From an uncultured Lachnospiraceae bacterium (GTDB lineage Bacteria; Bacillota; Clostridia; Lachnospirales; Lachnospiraceae), in NCBI GenBank assembly GCA_934292725.1, contig CAKQXY010000012.1, forward strand, positions 1 through 64,000: 64,000 nt of DNA, written 5' to 3'. The first letter of the stretch is position 1. The number at the start of each line of letters is the position of its first letter. The notes beneath the pieces were generated by a model that saw nothing but the letters and a program-made list of their open reading frames with translations, was not told the origin of the DNA and did no database searches. Both the position numbers and the translations under genes were made by a program. This document shows, piece after piece, positions 42,882 through 51,922 of the stretch.

Positions 42882-44448
42882 GAGAGAAGACAGATCAAGA
42901 CTTTCTGAGATCATGCAGGTACTGCGGCGTTATCGTATTACAAAAGGGATAACGCCGGTAAAGGTACGTGAGATATTAGAAGAACTAGGACCAACTTATG
43001 TAAAGCTTGGACAAATTCTTTCAATACGAACAGATTTAATTTCAGCTGAGTATTGCAAAGAACTGCAGAAACTGCGCTCTCAGGTCAGCCCAATGCCATA
43101 TGATGAGGTTAGGGCTGTACTTTATGAAGCATACAAAAAAGACCCGGAGGATGTTTTTGCATCAATTGTAAAGACACCAATCGGGTCTGCTTCGATTGCG
43201 CAGGTTCATGAAGCATTTCTTAAAAGTGGTGAGCATGTGGTGCTCAAGGTTCAAAGACGCGGCATTTATGGCACAATGGAAAGAGATGTTGCTATGATGC
43301 AGCGTATGCTTCGTTTTGTGCCGCCTGCACTTAAAGGTCTTGTTGATTTAGAGCGTGTGATAAGTGAGTTTTGGTCAGCAGCGAAAGAGGAGATGGATTT
43401 TCTTCGCGAAGCTGCAAATATGGAAACATTTTCAAAAAACAATGAGAACGTTGTTTTTGTTGCATCTCCTAAGTTGTATAGGGAACTGACAACAGCGCAG
43501 GTTCTTGTAATGGAGTATATTGATGGCTGCAGCATTTCAGATACGCATACATTAGAGCAGGAGGGCTACGACCTAGTTGAAATAGGAGAAAAGCTTGCCG
43601 ACAATTATGTGCGCCAGATTATGCAGGATGGATTTTTTCATGCCGATCCACATCCGGGAAATCTTCGGATTCGCGGTGGAAAAATTGTCTGGCTTGATAT
43701 GGGAATGATGGGACGCCTAACGCCAAGAGACAAAAGCTTGATAGCAAAGGCAGTAAAGGCAATCGCAAGAGGAAATAATTCCGAGCTGGTTGATGTGATA
43801 CTGGCGCTTGGTATTTTTCATGGAAAGCCAAATCGAATCCGCTTATATACCGATATTGAAGGACTCATGACACGCTACGGCACGATGGATATCGGCAGTA
43901 TTGACATTGCTGCACTTTTAACAGATTTAATAGAGATAATGAGTGCCAATGAGCTTGCAATGCCGGCACAGCTGACACTTCTCGCAAGAGGAATGACGAC
44001 GATTGAGGGTGTAATTGCAGATTTAAGCCCTCAGGTAAATATCGTGGAGGTAGCATCTGGGCGTATTTCGGCATCATTTTGGGAAAATGTAAATTGGAAA
44101 GAAGAACTCAAAAATGAGGGAAGCCAGCTTTATCGCTCAATCAACAGGGCAATGGACATTCCCGTACTAATGGCAGATCTTTTGCAGAGCTATCGAAATA
44201 ATGAGACGAGAATTAAGCTTGATCTTCACGCGACAGAGGATTTGTCGCAGATGCTTGAAAAGCTTGTCTCGAAGATGGTTATGGGAATTGTTATAGCAGC
44301 ACTTCTTCTGGCATCAAGTATTTTATGTACCACACAAATGCAGCCGCGCCTGTTTGGAATACCAGCACTTGGTTTCCTGGGCTATATAATGGCGCTTGGT
44401 CTTGCAGGTTATCTGGTGTGGGAGCACTTTAAGAACAAAAATAAATAG
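42874..44448 (+). CDS. ABC1/AarF/UbiB family atypical kinase
   Basis: 524 residues. The UbiB kinase-like fold has its family-specific motifs: KxGQ in TYVKLGQILS, the Ala-rich nucleotide loop GSASIAQVH, LKVQRR with the catalytic-site lysine, HADPHPGN and LDMGMM (the DxG-like metal site). Two C-terminal membrane helices (about 468-490 and 496-518) anchor it. In other bacteria UbiB/ABC1 proteins act as ATPases that extract or shuttle polyprenyl lipids such as coenzyme Q precursors. In an anaerobic Firmicute the lipid is unknown. It follows the phasin-like gene and precedes a pair of U32-type proteins. Confidence 0.93.
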   Translation: MSEREDRSRLSEIMQVLRRYRITKGITPVKVREILEELGPTYVKLGQILSIRTDLISAEYCKELQKLRSQVSPMPYDEVRAVLYEAYKKDPEDVFASIVKTPIGSASIAQVHEAFLKSGEHVVLKVQRRGIYGTMERDVAMMQRMLRFVPPALKGLVDLERVISEFWSAAKEEMDFLREAANMETFSKNNENVVFVASPKLYRELTTAQVLVMEYIDGCSISDTHTLEQEGYDLVEIGEKLADNYVRQIMQDGFFHADPHPGNLRIRGGKIVWLDMGMMGRLTPRDKSLIAKAVKAIARGNNSELVDVILALGIFHGKPNRIRLYTDIEGLMTRYGTMDIGSIDIAALLTDLIEIMSANELAMPAQLTLLARGMTTIEGVIADLSPQVNIVEVASGRISASFWENVNWKEELKNEGSQLYRSINRAMDIPVLMADLLQSYRNNETRIKLDLHATEDLSQMLEKLVSKMVMGIVIAALLLASSILCTTQMQPRLFGIPALGFLGYIMALGLAGYLVWEHFKNKNK

Positions 44449-44485
44449 CATGCATCAGGTGTGTGATGGCAAAGGCAGGTTTAGG

Positions 44486-45901
44486 ATGATACCATTTGCG
44501 ATTTTATCAGGCAAAATAAAGACAAAGACAGATGAAAAAGAGATTCGTCTGTTGGAGCTGTCGCCTGATTATTTTACTTTTCGTCTGTTAAAAGAACAGG
44601 CAAAAAAATATGTACAGCAATTATCAGATGCAGGACAGCAAGGCAACATAGTGCTGTCCTTTTTTCAGTTTCAGAAAAGAAGCTATCATGAAGTGATACT
44701 GGATTGTGCAAAGGATGTTTCAAAAATTGAATTGATGCCACAAAAACAGATGGAGGGGCTTGTCTTTGAGATTCGTATTGATGTAAAAAACGAAGAATAC
44801 CGCATATATACGGAACGCTTTAATAAGGAGTATCTGAATTATATATATTTAAAGATTGATGAGACAGAAGCAGATATGTCACAGGCATTAGTTGGCTATC
44901 CGGCAGAAAAGGAACATACTTTTTCAGATACGTTAAAGAAACAGCGAGCAGCATGGTCACAAGTGCCTGATGAAACAAAGAAGTCACTGGCAGAGCGAGT
45001 AGATGGCATTGAGCTAGATAACCCGGCCTGGTATCAGGCATATCTGTCAAAGCCTCTTAAGGATTTTATTCCTCTTTATTGGGAAAGCAGTGGATGGATT
45101 GATATAGATTTATGTAAGGTTACATTGCGTGTACCAAAATATTTTTATATTGGAAATGCATATTGTTTTCATCTTTTTCCTAAAAAGGCACAGTTAGAGG
45201 CTATGCTTGAAAAGACATGGGTTGATCATATTTTCCCTGTTTGTGTGTTTGCACCTGTTGAAGAAAAAGATCTCATAAAAATAGAAGAAATATTAAAGCT
45301 TCTTTCAGACTGGTGTCAAAATAAATGTGTAAAAATTGAACTTGTAATAAATGATTGGGGAATGGCAGGTTTGATCAGGGAAAAATATCCGAATCAGTTT
45401 TTGCTGACGCTTGGATGCCTTTTGTCAAAACAAAGACGTGACACAAGAATGAACTATGTTAATAGAAATGACAGTGAGTTTAGTAAAGAAAAAAGCCAGA
45501 TGGATGCTCCGTTTTACAGACAGTATCTTGCTAAGCATTTTAATATAACGCGTGTGTCATTTCAAAACAGCGGCATTGAACAATCATTTTTTACGCCGGA
45601 CAGTATGATTGGCATGACGCTTCATTTTCCGTATTTTCAAATGAATACTTCTGGATGGTGTCCGCTTTTGGCAATGCTTTACAGAGGAAGCAGAGGAAGG
45701 CAGACAGCAGTTGATTATTGCCATTGTGAATGTATGACATATGCATTTGAGTATCCTGATTTTCTTTGCATGACAGGGAGGTATAACAGTATTTTTGGAT
45801 ATAATGATTCGATTAGAATAGAAAAAGAAGGAGTTCGTCTTGTGGCTGGATTTTTAAATACACCATTAAAAAATGATTCGGCAAAGGGGACAAAGCTATG
45901 A
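44486..45901 (+). CDS. U32-related protein (large subunit of pair), function unknown
   Basis: 472 residues from ATG 44486; an in-frame ATG at 44450 is also possible. The first 170 residues contain an ELSPDYFTFRLLKEQ segment of unknown type. The second half resembles the barrel of U32 proteins: VKIELVINDWGMAGLIREKY, LGCLLSKQRRDTR. Near the end is a Cys cluster DYCHCECMTYAFEYPDFLC that could bind a metal or Fe-S cluster. It overlaps the next gene (ATGA), which also has a U32-type sequence, so the two probably form a heterodimer, as in UbiU/UbiV. It is not a peptidase by any visible motif. Confidence 0.55.
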   Translation: MIPFAILSGKIKTKTDEKEIRLLELSPDYFTFRLLKEQAKKYVQQLSDAGQQGNIVLSFFQFQKRSYHEVILDCAKDVSKIELMPQKQMEGLVFEIRIDVKNEEYRIYTERFNKEYLNYIYLKIDETEADMSQALVGYPAEKEHTFSDTLKKQRAAWSQVPDETKKSLAERVDGIELDNPAWYQAYLSKPLKDFIPLYWESSGWIDIDLCKVTLRVPKYFYIGNAYCFHLFPKKAQLEAMLEKTWVDHIFPVCVFAPVEEKDLIKIEEILKLLSDWCQNKCVKIELVINDWGMAGLIREKYPNQFLLTLGCLLSKQRRDTRMNYVNRNDSEFSKEKSQMDAPFYRQYLAKHFNITRVSFQNSGIEQSFFTPDSMIGMTLHFPYFQMNTSGWCPLLAMLYRGSRGRQTAVDYCHCECMTYAFEYPDFLCMTGRYNSIFGYNDSIRIEKEGVRLVAGFLNTPLKNDSAKGTKL

Positions 45902-46863
45902 AAATTACAGCAGGATTAGGCTCTGTTGATGATTATCTTCCTTATGTGGAAGCAGGGGCAGATGAATTTTTTTGCGGCTATGTGCCATATGAATGGATGA
46001 AAAACGGAGGATTGACATATCCGCTAAATCGCAGAGAGGTGCTTTATTATAACGTGCAGATCGGATCTGAAAGTGAAATGGAGATTTTAGCAGCACTTGT
46101 CAGAAAAAAGAAAAAAATAGTCACGGTAGCGTTAAATGGGCTATTTTATGCACCTCATCAATATCCGATGATAGAAGCACTTATTAAACGTTTGTTCCAT
46201 ATGGGATTTTCATCATTTATTGTTGGAGATATGGCATTGCTTATCTTTTTAAAAAAGAACCTGACAGTTCCGGCAGAAATTCATGTAAGTGGTGAAATGT
46301 CGGAATCAAATCATATAATGATTGATGAGATGAGGAGTCTTGGTGCAAAGCGGATTATTTTTCATCGTAAGGTAACACCGCAGGAGATGAAAAGCTGTAT
46401 TGATTATCAAAAAATGAAGTATCCAAAACAGCCGCTTGAGTATGAAGCTTTTGCATTAAATGAGCTTTGTCATTTTACAGGTGCATTTTGCAGCAGTCTT
46501 CATTGTGATGAATTAGCACCAGCCTGCCGTCTACCTTATAGACTTATAAAAACAGAACAAGCAGATATTTTGAATTATAAGAGACAGCCAGATCAGGAAA
46601 ATGCAGGAGAGGATTTTGTGCTTGGACAAAGCGGATGTGGTCTGTGTGCACTTTGGCAGCTGCGCGCTGCAGGCATCACGCATATTAAGCTTGTAAGCCG
46701 TGGAAATTATACGGCGGATACCATAGAAGATATCCGCCAATTAAAAAATGCTCTTAATATTTTAGAAAAATCAACCTGCGAGAAAGACTATAAAAAACAA
46801 ATGAAAAGCAGGCTGTTTGCAAATGACTGCAGCCATAACTGTTATTATATTACAGAAAATTGA
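45898..46863 (+). CDS. U32 family protein (peptidase U32-like, probable Fe-S protein)
   Basis: 321 residues. The start MKITAGLGSVDDYLPYVEAG and ADEFFCGYVP is the usual first strand and helix of U32 barrels. FALNELCHFTGAFCSS gives the C-x6-C pair and CDELAPACR plus SGCGLC give further cysteines, like the four-Cys [4Fe-4S] sites of UbiU/UbiV, TrhP and RlhA. Those enzymes carry out O2-independent hydroxylation on prephenate-derived oxygen or act in RNA modification. It is coupled to the preceding gene by an ATGA overlap. Confidence 0.75.
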   Translation: MKITAGLGSVDDYLPYVEAGADEFFCGYVPYEWMKNGGLTYPLNRREVLYYNVQIGSESEMEILAALVRKKKKIVTVALNGLFYAPHQYPMIEALIKRLFHMGFSSFIVGDMALLIFLKKNLTVPAEIHVSGEMSESNHIMIDEMRSLGAKRIIFHRKVTPQEMKSCIDYQKMKYPKQPLEYEAFALNELCHFTGAFCSSLHCDELAPACRLPYRLIKTEQADILNYKRQPDQENAGEDFVLGQSGCGLCALWQLRAAGITHIKLVSRGNYTADTIEDIRQLKNALNILEKSTCEKDYKKQMKSRLFANDCSHNCYYITEN

Positions 46864-46904
46864 CTAGCAGCTGATATGTTGTAATTAAAACAGCAGGCAA
46901 AAGA

Positions 46905-47882
46905 TTAGAGTGACCACTGTGTGCGAAGCCATGCATCTGCAAGACAAGGCCAGATGGAAACTTCTGCGTTTGGCTCACGTGAACAAGGATTGCCAGGCAT
47001 ATGGTTTGGAAATTCTCTCTCTAAATCTGCCAGCTTTTCTTTGGACACATCAACATTGGCAGTACCAGCTTTAATCGCTTCAACAGTATATTTGAATGGA
47101 TCTAGTGTATACAGTTCACCGAAGATTCCCTGTGCCCATGAAGCTGTTGCAAGAGAAAGTCCATGAGGACCCTGTGAGAAAACATGATGAGCAAATGAAA
47201 CACCATTTTTCTTGCAGGCATCAGCAAACAGATAACTGTTTTCAACGGGAACTATTTCATCAGTTACAGTCTGCCACAGAAAGCTAGGAGGTGTCTGTGG
47301 AGTTACCTGTGTCTCAAGAGACATATATTCTAGCTCATCTGCTGTTGGGTTAGCACCAAGCAGATTTTGCATGGAGCCTTCATGTGTATAAGGACCAGAG
47401 GTGATAACAGGGTAACATAAAAGCATTGCATCTGGCCTTGCACTGACGTTACTATAGAGCGGATTTTTTTCTTCAATATCATTATAATGTACGCCTTCGC
47501 TGGCAGTCAGATGACCGCCGGCAGAAAAGCCACATGTTGCAATGCAGTCAGGCTTGATGCCGTATTCCTTGCTGCGGCTTCTGACAATGCGAACAGCACG
47601 CGCAAGATCACGCATTGGCTGATCCTTAAGAGGGATCGTTCCAAGCAGATTTGTCGTGTAGGTGAGAACAAAAGTCTGATAACCCTTATGGTAGAAATCA
47701 AGAGCGACAATGCCTGCCTCTGTTGGTGATGCAATATAGTAGGCGCCTCCTGGAACAACGAGCACACAAGGACGCTCTTTATTGTCTTCATGAAGATAGC
47801 CAGTCAGAAACGGAACAAATCCGTAGCCCTGAGGCCAGGTGTATTCACCATCTTCCCAGATTGAAAAACGAATTGTTTTCAT
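46905..47882 (-). CDS. alpha/beta hydrolase (BD-FAE / acetyl-esterase-like)
   Basis: 325 residues, start taken at the ATG 47882-47880 (MKTIRFSIWEDGEYTW); the upstream extension has no ribosome site. The alpha/beta-hydrolase features are: an oxyanion VVPGGAY (residues 42-48), nucleophile S120 in CGFSAGGHL, acid D208 in TDEIVPVENS and H240 in SQGPHGLSL. The sequence is closest to the BD-FAE group that cleaves acetyl or feruloyl esters from plant polymers. No signal peptide, so the substrate would be an imported ester. It diverges from the glycosyltransferase gene at 48040. Confidence 0.85.
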   Translation of the reverse strand: MKTIRFSIWEDGEYTWPQGYGFVPFLTGYLHEDNKERPCVLVVPGGAYYIASPTEAGIVALDFYHKGYQTFVLTYTTNLLGTIPLKDQPMRDLARAVRIVRSRSKEYGIKPDCIATCGFSAGGHLTASEGVHYNDIEEKNPLYSNVSARPDAMLLCYPVITSGPYTHEGSMQNLLGANPTADELEYMSLETQVTPQTPPSFLWQTVTDEIVPVENSYLFADACKKNGVSFAHHVFSQGPHGLSLATASWAQGIFGELYTLDPFKYTVEAIKAGTANVDVSKEKLADLEREFPNHMPGNPCSREPNAEVSIWPCLADAWLRTQWSL

Positions 47883-48039
47883 AAAAAAATACCATGCCTT
47901 TCCGTATAATTGCAGCAAAGCTGCTTTTCTTTTTTTATAGCACGATTCAGACTGAATGGCAAGCAGAAAGTTGTATGTAGACATTTTGAAATGGATATGG
48001 TAGCATTATTGTAGTGATTGAAAGAAGGAGGCGAACCAT

Positions 48040-49224
48040 ATGAGAGTATTAATTTTATCGTGCGGTACGGGCGGAGGCCATAATGCAGCAGCAAGTGCGA
48101 TGAAAGAAGCGTTAGAGGCGCGTGGTCACAGTGCAGAGGTATTGAATCCATATACATTAAAAACTAATAAGCTGGCAAAAGTGATCGACAGTGTCTATGT
48201 ACGGCTGGTGCAGATCTCTCCGACATTATTTGGCTGTGTTTATAAAATTGGTGATGCCTACCGCAGACTGCCATGGCGTTCACCAGTCTATTTTGTAAAT
48301 GCACAGATGGTTCCAGTTATGGATAAGTATTTAAAGGAAAATAAATATGACGCGATTTTAATGCCGCATCTGTTTCCGGCAGAGATGGTAACGCAGATGA
48401 AGGCAAAAGGGATCGATCTTCCACCAACGATTTTTGTTGCAACTGACTATGTGTGTACCCCATTTACGGAAGAAACTAATTGTGATGCGTATGTAATTCC
48501 ATCAAGACATGTAAGGTATGATTTTTTAAGAAGAGGAATACCAGAAGAAAAGATAAAATCGCTTGGCATTCCTGTTCGAAGGGAGTTTGCGAAAAAGGTT
48601 TCAAAAGAAGAAGCCAGAAAAGAGCTTGGATTAGAGGAGAATACGTTTTATCTGCTTGTAAGTGCAGGCAGCATGGGAGCGGGCGGAATTGTGAAAACAA
48701 TTAAGCTTTTGTATCGTTGGTGCAAAAAGCAAAATAAGAAGCTTGAGAAAAAGCGTAAGAACGAGAATGAAAATCAGCGTCAGACAAAGTTAATTATTAT
48801 ATGTGGAAATAATAAGGTACTGTATGAGACACTGCAAAAGATTGTTGGCAATGATGATTGTGTTATATTGACTGGATTTACAAAGCAGATGGCACTTTAT
48901 CTGAAGGCAAGTGATGTGTGTATTACAAAGCCAGGTGGTCTTTCAAGTACTGAGGCTGCAGTTGCAAATATACCATTTATACATGCAATGGCAATTCCAG
49001 GCTGCGAAACACGAAATCTTGAATTTTTTGAATCATGCGGCATGAGCATAGGTGTGAAAAAATCAAAGGGTCAACTGATTCGAGCAGTGAATAGAATCCA
49101 GGGTAAGGAGCTTTGTGAGACAATGAAGCTTGCACAAAGAAAATTTGTGCGTCCAGACAGCGGCATGGCAATATGCCGTCTGACAGAAAAAATGGTACAG
49201 GACAGACAAAATGTAAATTTATAG
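48040..49224 (+). CDS. MGDG-synthase-like diacylglycerol glycosyltransferase (GT28)
   Basis: 394 residues, start behind AAGGAGG. The N-terminal domain begins with VLILSCGTGGGHNAAASAM, the MGDG-synthase signature loop, followed by a membrane-facing segment (SPTLFGCVYKIGDAYRRLPW). The C-terminal GT-B half has VSAGSMGAGGI, ILTGFTKQMALYLKASDV and the sugar-nucleotide site ITKPGGLSSTEA. A Lys/Glu/Asn-rich insert (about residues 226-245) separates the first strands of the C-terminal domain. It probably makes mono- or diglycosyl-diacylglycerol, membrane lipids and lipoteichoic acid anchor. Confidence 0.88.
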   Translation: MRVLILSCGTGGGHNAAASAMKEALEARGHSAEVLNPYTLKTNKLAKVIDSVYVRLVQISPTLFGCVYKIGDAYRRLPWRSPVYFVNAQMVPVMDKYLKENKYDAILMPHLFPAEMVTQMKAKGIDLPPTIFVATDYVCTPFTEETNCDAYVIPSRHVRYDFLRRGIPEEKIKSLGIPVRREFAKKVSKEEARKELGLEENTFYLLVSAGSMGAGGIVKTIKLLYRWCKKQNKKLEKKRKNENENQRQTKLIIICGNNKVLYETLQKIVGNDDCVILTGFTKQMALYLKASDVCITKPGGLSSTEAAVANIPFIHAMAIPGCETRNLEFFESCGMSIGVKKSKGQLIRAVNRIQGKELCETMKLAQRKFVRPDSGMAICRLTEKMVQDRQNVNL

Positions 49225-49272
49225 TAACTACGATTTGACATGGTTCTAAACAGATGCAATTTAGTTACAATT

Positions 49273-49305
49273 AAAAAAAGCCGGCGAGCCTTAGTGGCCA
49301 GCCGG
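49273..49305 (-). terminator. Rho-independent terminator reaching into the DUF1275 gene
   Basis: On the - strand the GC-rich stem accggctggcc with ggctcgccggct starts inside the last codons (KPAG), has the stop codon in its loop, and ends in a run of seven T. Confidence 0.85.
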
Positions 49306-50016
49306 TTTCTTGTTTAATAGATCGTGTTCCCAGGTCAGATCCGCATGAGCGAGTCTGTAGAAAAGAATTAACAGAGGAACAAGAGCGATCCAGATTGATT
49401 TTTCATTCATAAATTTACAGAAGACTGAAAGTAAGAAAGCACCAACACAGAAGCAGACGATCATGCCAAGATGTTCCATACCACGATTAAAACCTTTCTG
49501 ATCATGCTTTCTAACTAGCTTTGCAACGCCAATTCCAACCTGACGAATATGGTTGGTGCAGAAGGTTGTTGCCATCGGAATACCCTCAGCCTGACGGAAT
49601 GTATTATACTGCATTGAGGCAATAAAGTTAACAGCGACCTGAACAACAGGATCTGGTACTGTTGTTGGAATAAATCCAATGATAAAAAGAATAAGTGCTT
49701 CAAATCCAACAAGCCAAGTATCCCAACGGAACAGGCCATAGTGCTTAATTGGTGTAGGGAGAATCTCGGAGGCAATCGCACCAAGAACATAAGCGGATAT
49801 TGGAATAAAATAGAAAAGTGCATGCTTAAAGTTGCCTTCTCCAAGTGAAATTCCCAGCATCAAAAAGTTTGCCGTCTGTGCATTACAGAAAACACCGCCG
49901 CGTACAACATATGTGTAAGCACCCATAATACCTGACGTCAGCATTAAAAGATAGAAAACACTTACATGTTCGCATGTAAGATAACCAGAAGAATCATGTC
50001 TCAATTTCAGAGTCAT
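49291..50016 (-). CDS. DUF1275 (YoaK) family membrane protein
   Basis: 241 residues, start with AAGGAG nine bases upstream on the - strand. Six membrane segments and the family hallmarks LTSGIMGAYTYVVRGGVFCNAQTANFL and AMQ-like SMQYNTFR, MATTFCTNHIRQVG. DUF1275 proteins are inner-membrane proteins of unknown transport function. Its terminator overlaps the 3' end. The gene is a monocistronic unit between two + strand genes. Confidence 0.88.
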   Translation of the reverse strand: MTLKLRHDSSGYLTCEHVSVFYLLMLTSGIMGAYTYVVRGGVFCNAQTANFLMLGISLGEGNFKHALFYFIPISAYVLGAIASEILPTPIKHYGLFRWDTWLVGFEALILFIIGFIPTTVPDPVVQVAVNFIASMQYNTFRQAEGIPMATTFCTNHIRQVGIGVAKLVRKHDQKGFNRGMEHLGMIVCFCVGAFLLSVFCKFMNEKSIWIALVPLLILFYRLAHADLTWEHDLLNKKPAGH

Positions 50017-50170
50017 TGCAGAACATCTCCTTAATGAAATAGTAGTGTAAAGAATATCAAGTACACTTCATATTATTATAAAGCAAAAAGTGATTTTGGA
50101 CTATGCACGAAAGGGACAAAAAAAAGATGAAAAACATGACGGAAGTTGTCAGTTTCGGGGAAAAGAATAG

Positions 50171-50213
50171 AAAGTTCAAAATACTGAACTTTTAAAATAA
50201 AACTTGAACTTTT
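50171..50213 (+). promoter_or_regulatory. operator-like repeats before the HTH-aminotransferase gene
   Basis: AAAGTTCA (50171-50178) and TGAACTTT (50185-50192) form a perfect inverted repeat with a 6-base spacer. A third half-site TGAACTTTT (50205-50213) overlaps the -35 box. Such symmetry suits an XRE-type dimer, probably the encoded protein. Confidence 0.65.
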
Positions 50214-50232
50214 ACGATTACCGTGCTATAGT
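50204..50232 (+). promoter_or_regulatory. sigma-A promoter
   Basis: TTGAAC, a 17-base spacer and TATAGT, 41 bases before the start codon; the -35 box lies in the third operator half-site. Confidence 0.78.
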
Positions 50233-50272
50233 GTGCATGTAGGAAATTGAACTAAGATGATAAGGAGTGTAT

Positions 50273-51787
50273 ATGGCAGCGTTTGCAGAACGATTGAAAG
50301 AGGCTATGGAATTAAAGGGGCTGAAACAGGCTGATGTTATTCGTCTGGCACAGCCATTTGGAGAGCCGGTCGGCATTCGGATCGGCAAGAGCCATATGAG
50401 TCAGTATGTGAGTGGCAAGACAGAGCCAAGGCGTGATATTTTAAAGGTTTTGGCACAGGCGCTTGAGGTAGATTATTTGTGGCTTGAGGGCGATGATGTG
50501 GCAATGACAGCAGACAGTCAGCCGGCAAAAGAGCAGCAGAGTAAAAATTCATGGAGTATAGGAGAAGACGGTATGAGAACATTTAATAAATCATCAAAGC
50601 TGGACAATGTATTGTATGATGTGAGAGGACCGGTTGTAGAGGAAGCAAAGAGAATGGAAGATGCAGGTATGCATGTTTTGAAATTAAACATCGGAAATCC
50701 AGCACCGTTTGGTTTTCGTACACCAGAAGAAGTTATCTTTGATATGCGTCAGCAGCTTACTGAGTGTGAGGGCTACTCTGATTCTAAGGGCTTATTCTCA
50801 GCAAGAAAGGCTATCATGCAGTATGCTCAGCTAAAGAATCTTCCGAATGTTACGATCAATGACATTTATACGGGAAATGGTGTCAGCGAGCTTATCAATC
50901 TGTCTATGCAGGCACTTCTTGATGAGGGAGATGAGATTTTAATTCCGTCACCTGATTATCCTCTGTGGACAGCAACAGCTACACTTGCCGGTGGAAAGGT
51001 TGTTCACTATGTTTGTGATGAACAGGCAGAATGGTATCCTGATATGGATGATATTAAAAAGAAGATCACAGACCGTACAAAGGCCATTGTTTTGATTAAT
51101 CCAAATAATCCGACTGGTGCACTATATCCAAAGGAAGTATTGATGGAGATTGTAAAAATTGCAAGAGAGCATCAGTTAATCATTTTCTCAGATGAGATTT
51201 ATGATCGTCTTGTTATGGATGGAGAAGAGCATATCTCAATTGCATCGCTGGCACCAGATCTGTTTTGCGTAACATTCAGCGGCCTTTCTAAATCTCACAT
51301 GATTGCAGGTTTTCGTATTGGCTGGATGATATTAAGCGGAAAGAAGGAACTGGCAAAAGATTATATTGAAGGCTTGAACATGCTGTCAAACATGCGACTT
51401 TGCTCAAATGTGCCGGCACAGTCTATCGTACAGACTGCACTTGGAGGCTATCAGAGCGTAAATAACTATATTATCCCAGGCGGCCGTATTTATGAGCAGA
51501 GAGAGTATATCTATAAGGTATTAAATGATATTCCGGGTATAAGTGTTGTAAAGCCAAAGGCAGCTTTTTATGCCTTCCCAAAGATCGATACAAAACGCTT
51601 TAATATCGTAGATGATGAGAAATTTGCTCTTGATTTCTTAAAGGAAAAGAAGGTTCTTATCGTACATGGAGGCGGCTTTAATTGGAAGCAGCCAGACCAT
51701 TTCCGCATTGTATATCTGCCGCGTATTGAGATACTTGAGGAATCATTAAACAATCTGCGTGATTTCTTATCGACATATCAGCAGTAA
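50273..51787 (+). CDS. XRE-type HTH fused to class I aminotransferase (alanine-type)
   Basis: 504 residues from ATG 50273 (AAGGAG five bases upstream; the GTG at 50267 overlaps that site). Residues 1-75 are an XRE/HTH_3 DNA-binding domain (MELKGLKQADVIRLAQ, SHMSQYVSGKTEPRRDILKVLAQAL, VDYLWLEG). After a flexible linker (76-100) comes a full fold-type-I PLP aminotransferase like AlaA/AlaT: NIGNPAPFGF, YTGNGVSELI, INPNNPTGALY, and the PLP lysine K340 in FSGLSKSHMIAGFR. The order resembles MocR proteins, but with an XRE rather than a GntR head. It may sense alanine, pyruvate or PLP and regulate its own synthesis. Confidence 0.9.
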   Translation: MAAFAERLKEAMELKGLKQADVIRLAQPFGEPVGIRIGKSHMSQYVSGKTEPRRDILKVLAQALEVDYLWLEGDDVAMTADSQPAKEQQSKNSWSIGEDGMRTFNKSSKLDNVLYDVRGPVVEEAKRMEDAGMHVLKLNIGNPAPFGFRTPEEVIFDMRQQLTECEGYSDSKGLFSARKAIMQYAQLKNLPNVTINDIYTGNGVSELINLSMQALLDEGDEILIPSPDYPLWTATATLAGGKVVHYVCDEQAEWYPDMDDIKKKITDRTKAIVLINPNNPTGALYPKEVLMEIVKIAREHQLIIFSDEIYDRLVMDGEEHISIASLAPDLFCVTFSGLSKSHMIAGFRIGWMILSGKKELAKDYIEGLNMLSNMRLCSNVPAQSIVQTALGGYQSVNNYIIPGGRIYEQREYIYKVLNDIPGISVVKPKAAFYAFPKIDTKRFNIVDDEKFALDFLKEKKVLIVHGGGFNWKQPDHFRIVYLPRIEILEESLNNLRDFLSTYQQ

Positions 51788-51826
51788 CCTTCGCAAAAAC
51801 TTAAAGAAACCGTAAGAATCACTTCC

Positions 51827-51855
51827 TTGTGTTTGAGATATCGCTGTGCTATAGT
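51827..51855 (+). promoter_or_regulatory. candidate promoter of the VWA-tubulin operon
   Basis: TTGTGT, a 17-base spacer and TATAGT, 67 bases before the first gene; its start codon has GGGGAGG upstream. Confidence 0.65.
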
Positions 51856-51922
51856 AAAAGAAAAAGCTGTGTCGAAAGATGCAAAACAGTGCAGTCAAAT
51901 GTGATGCGCATGGGGAGGCCGG

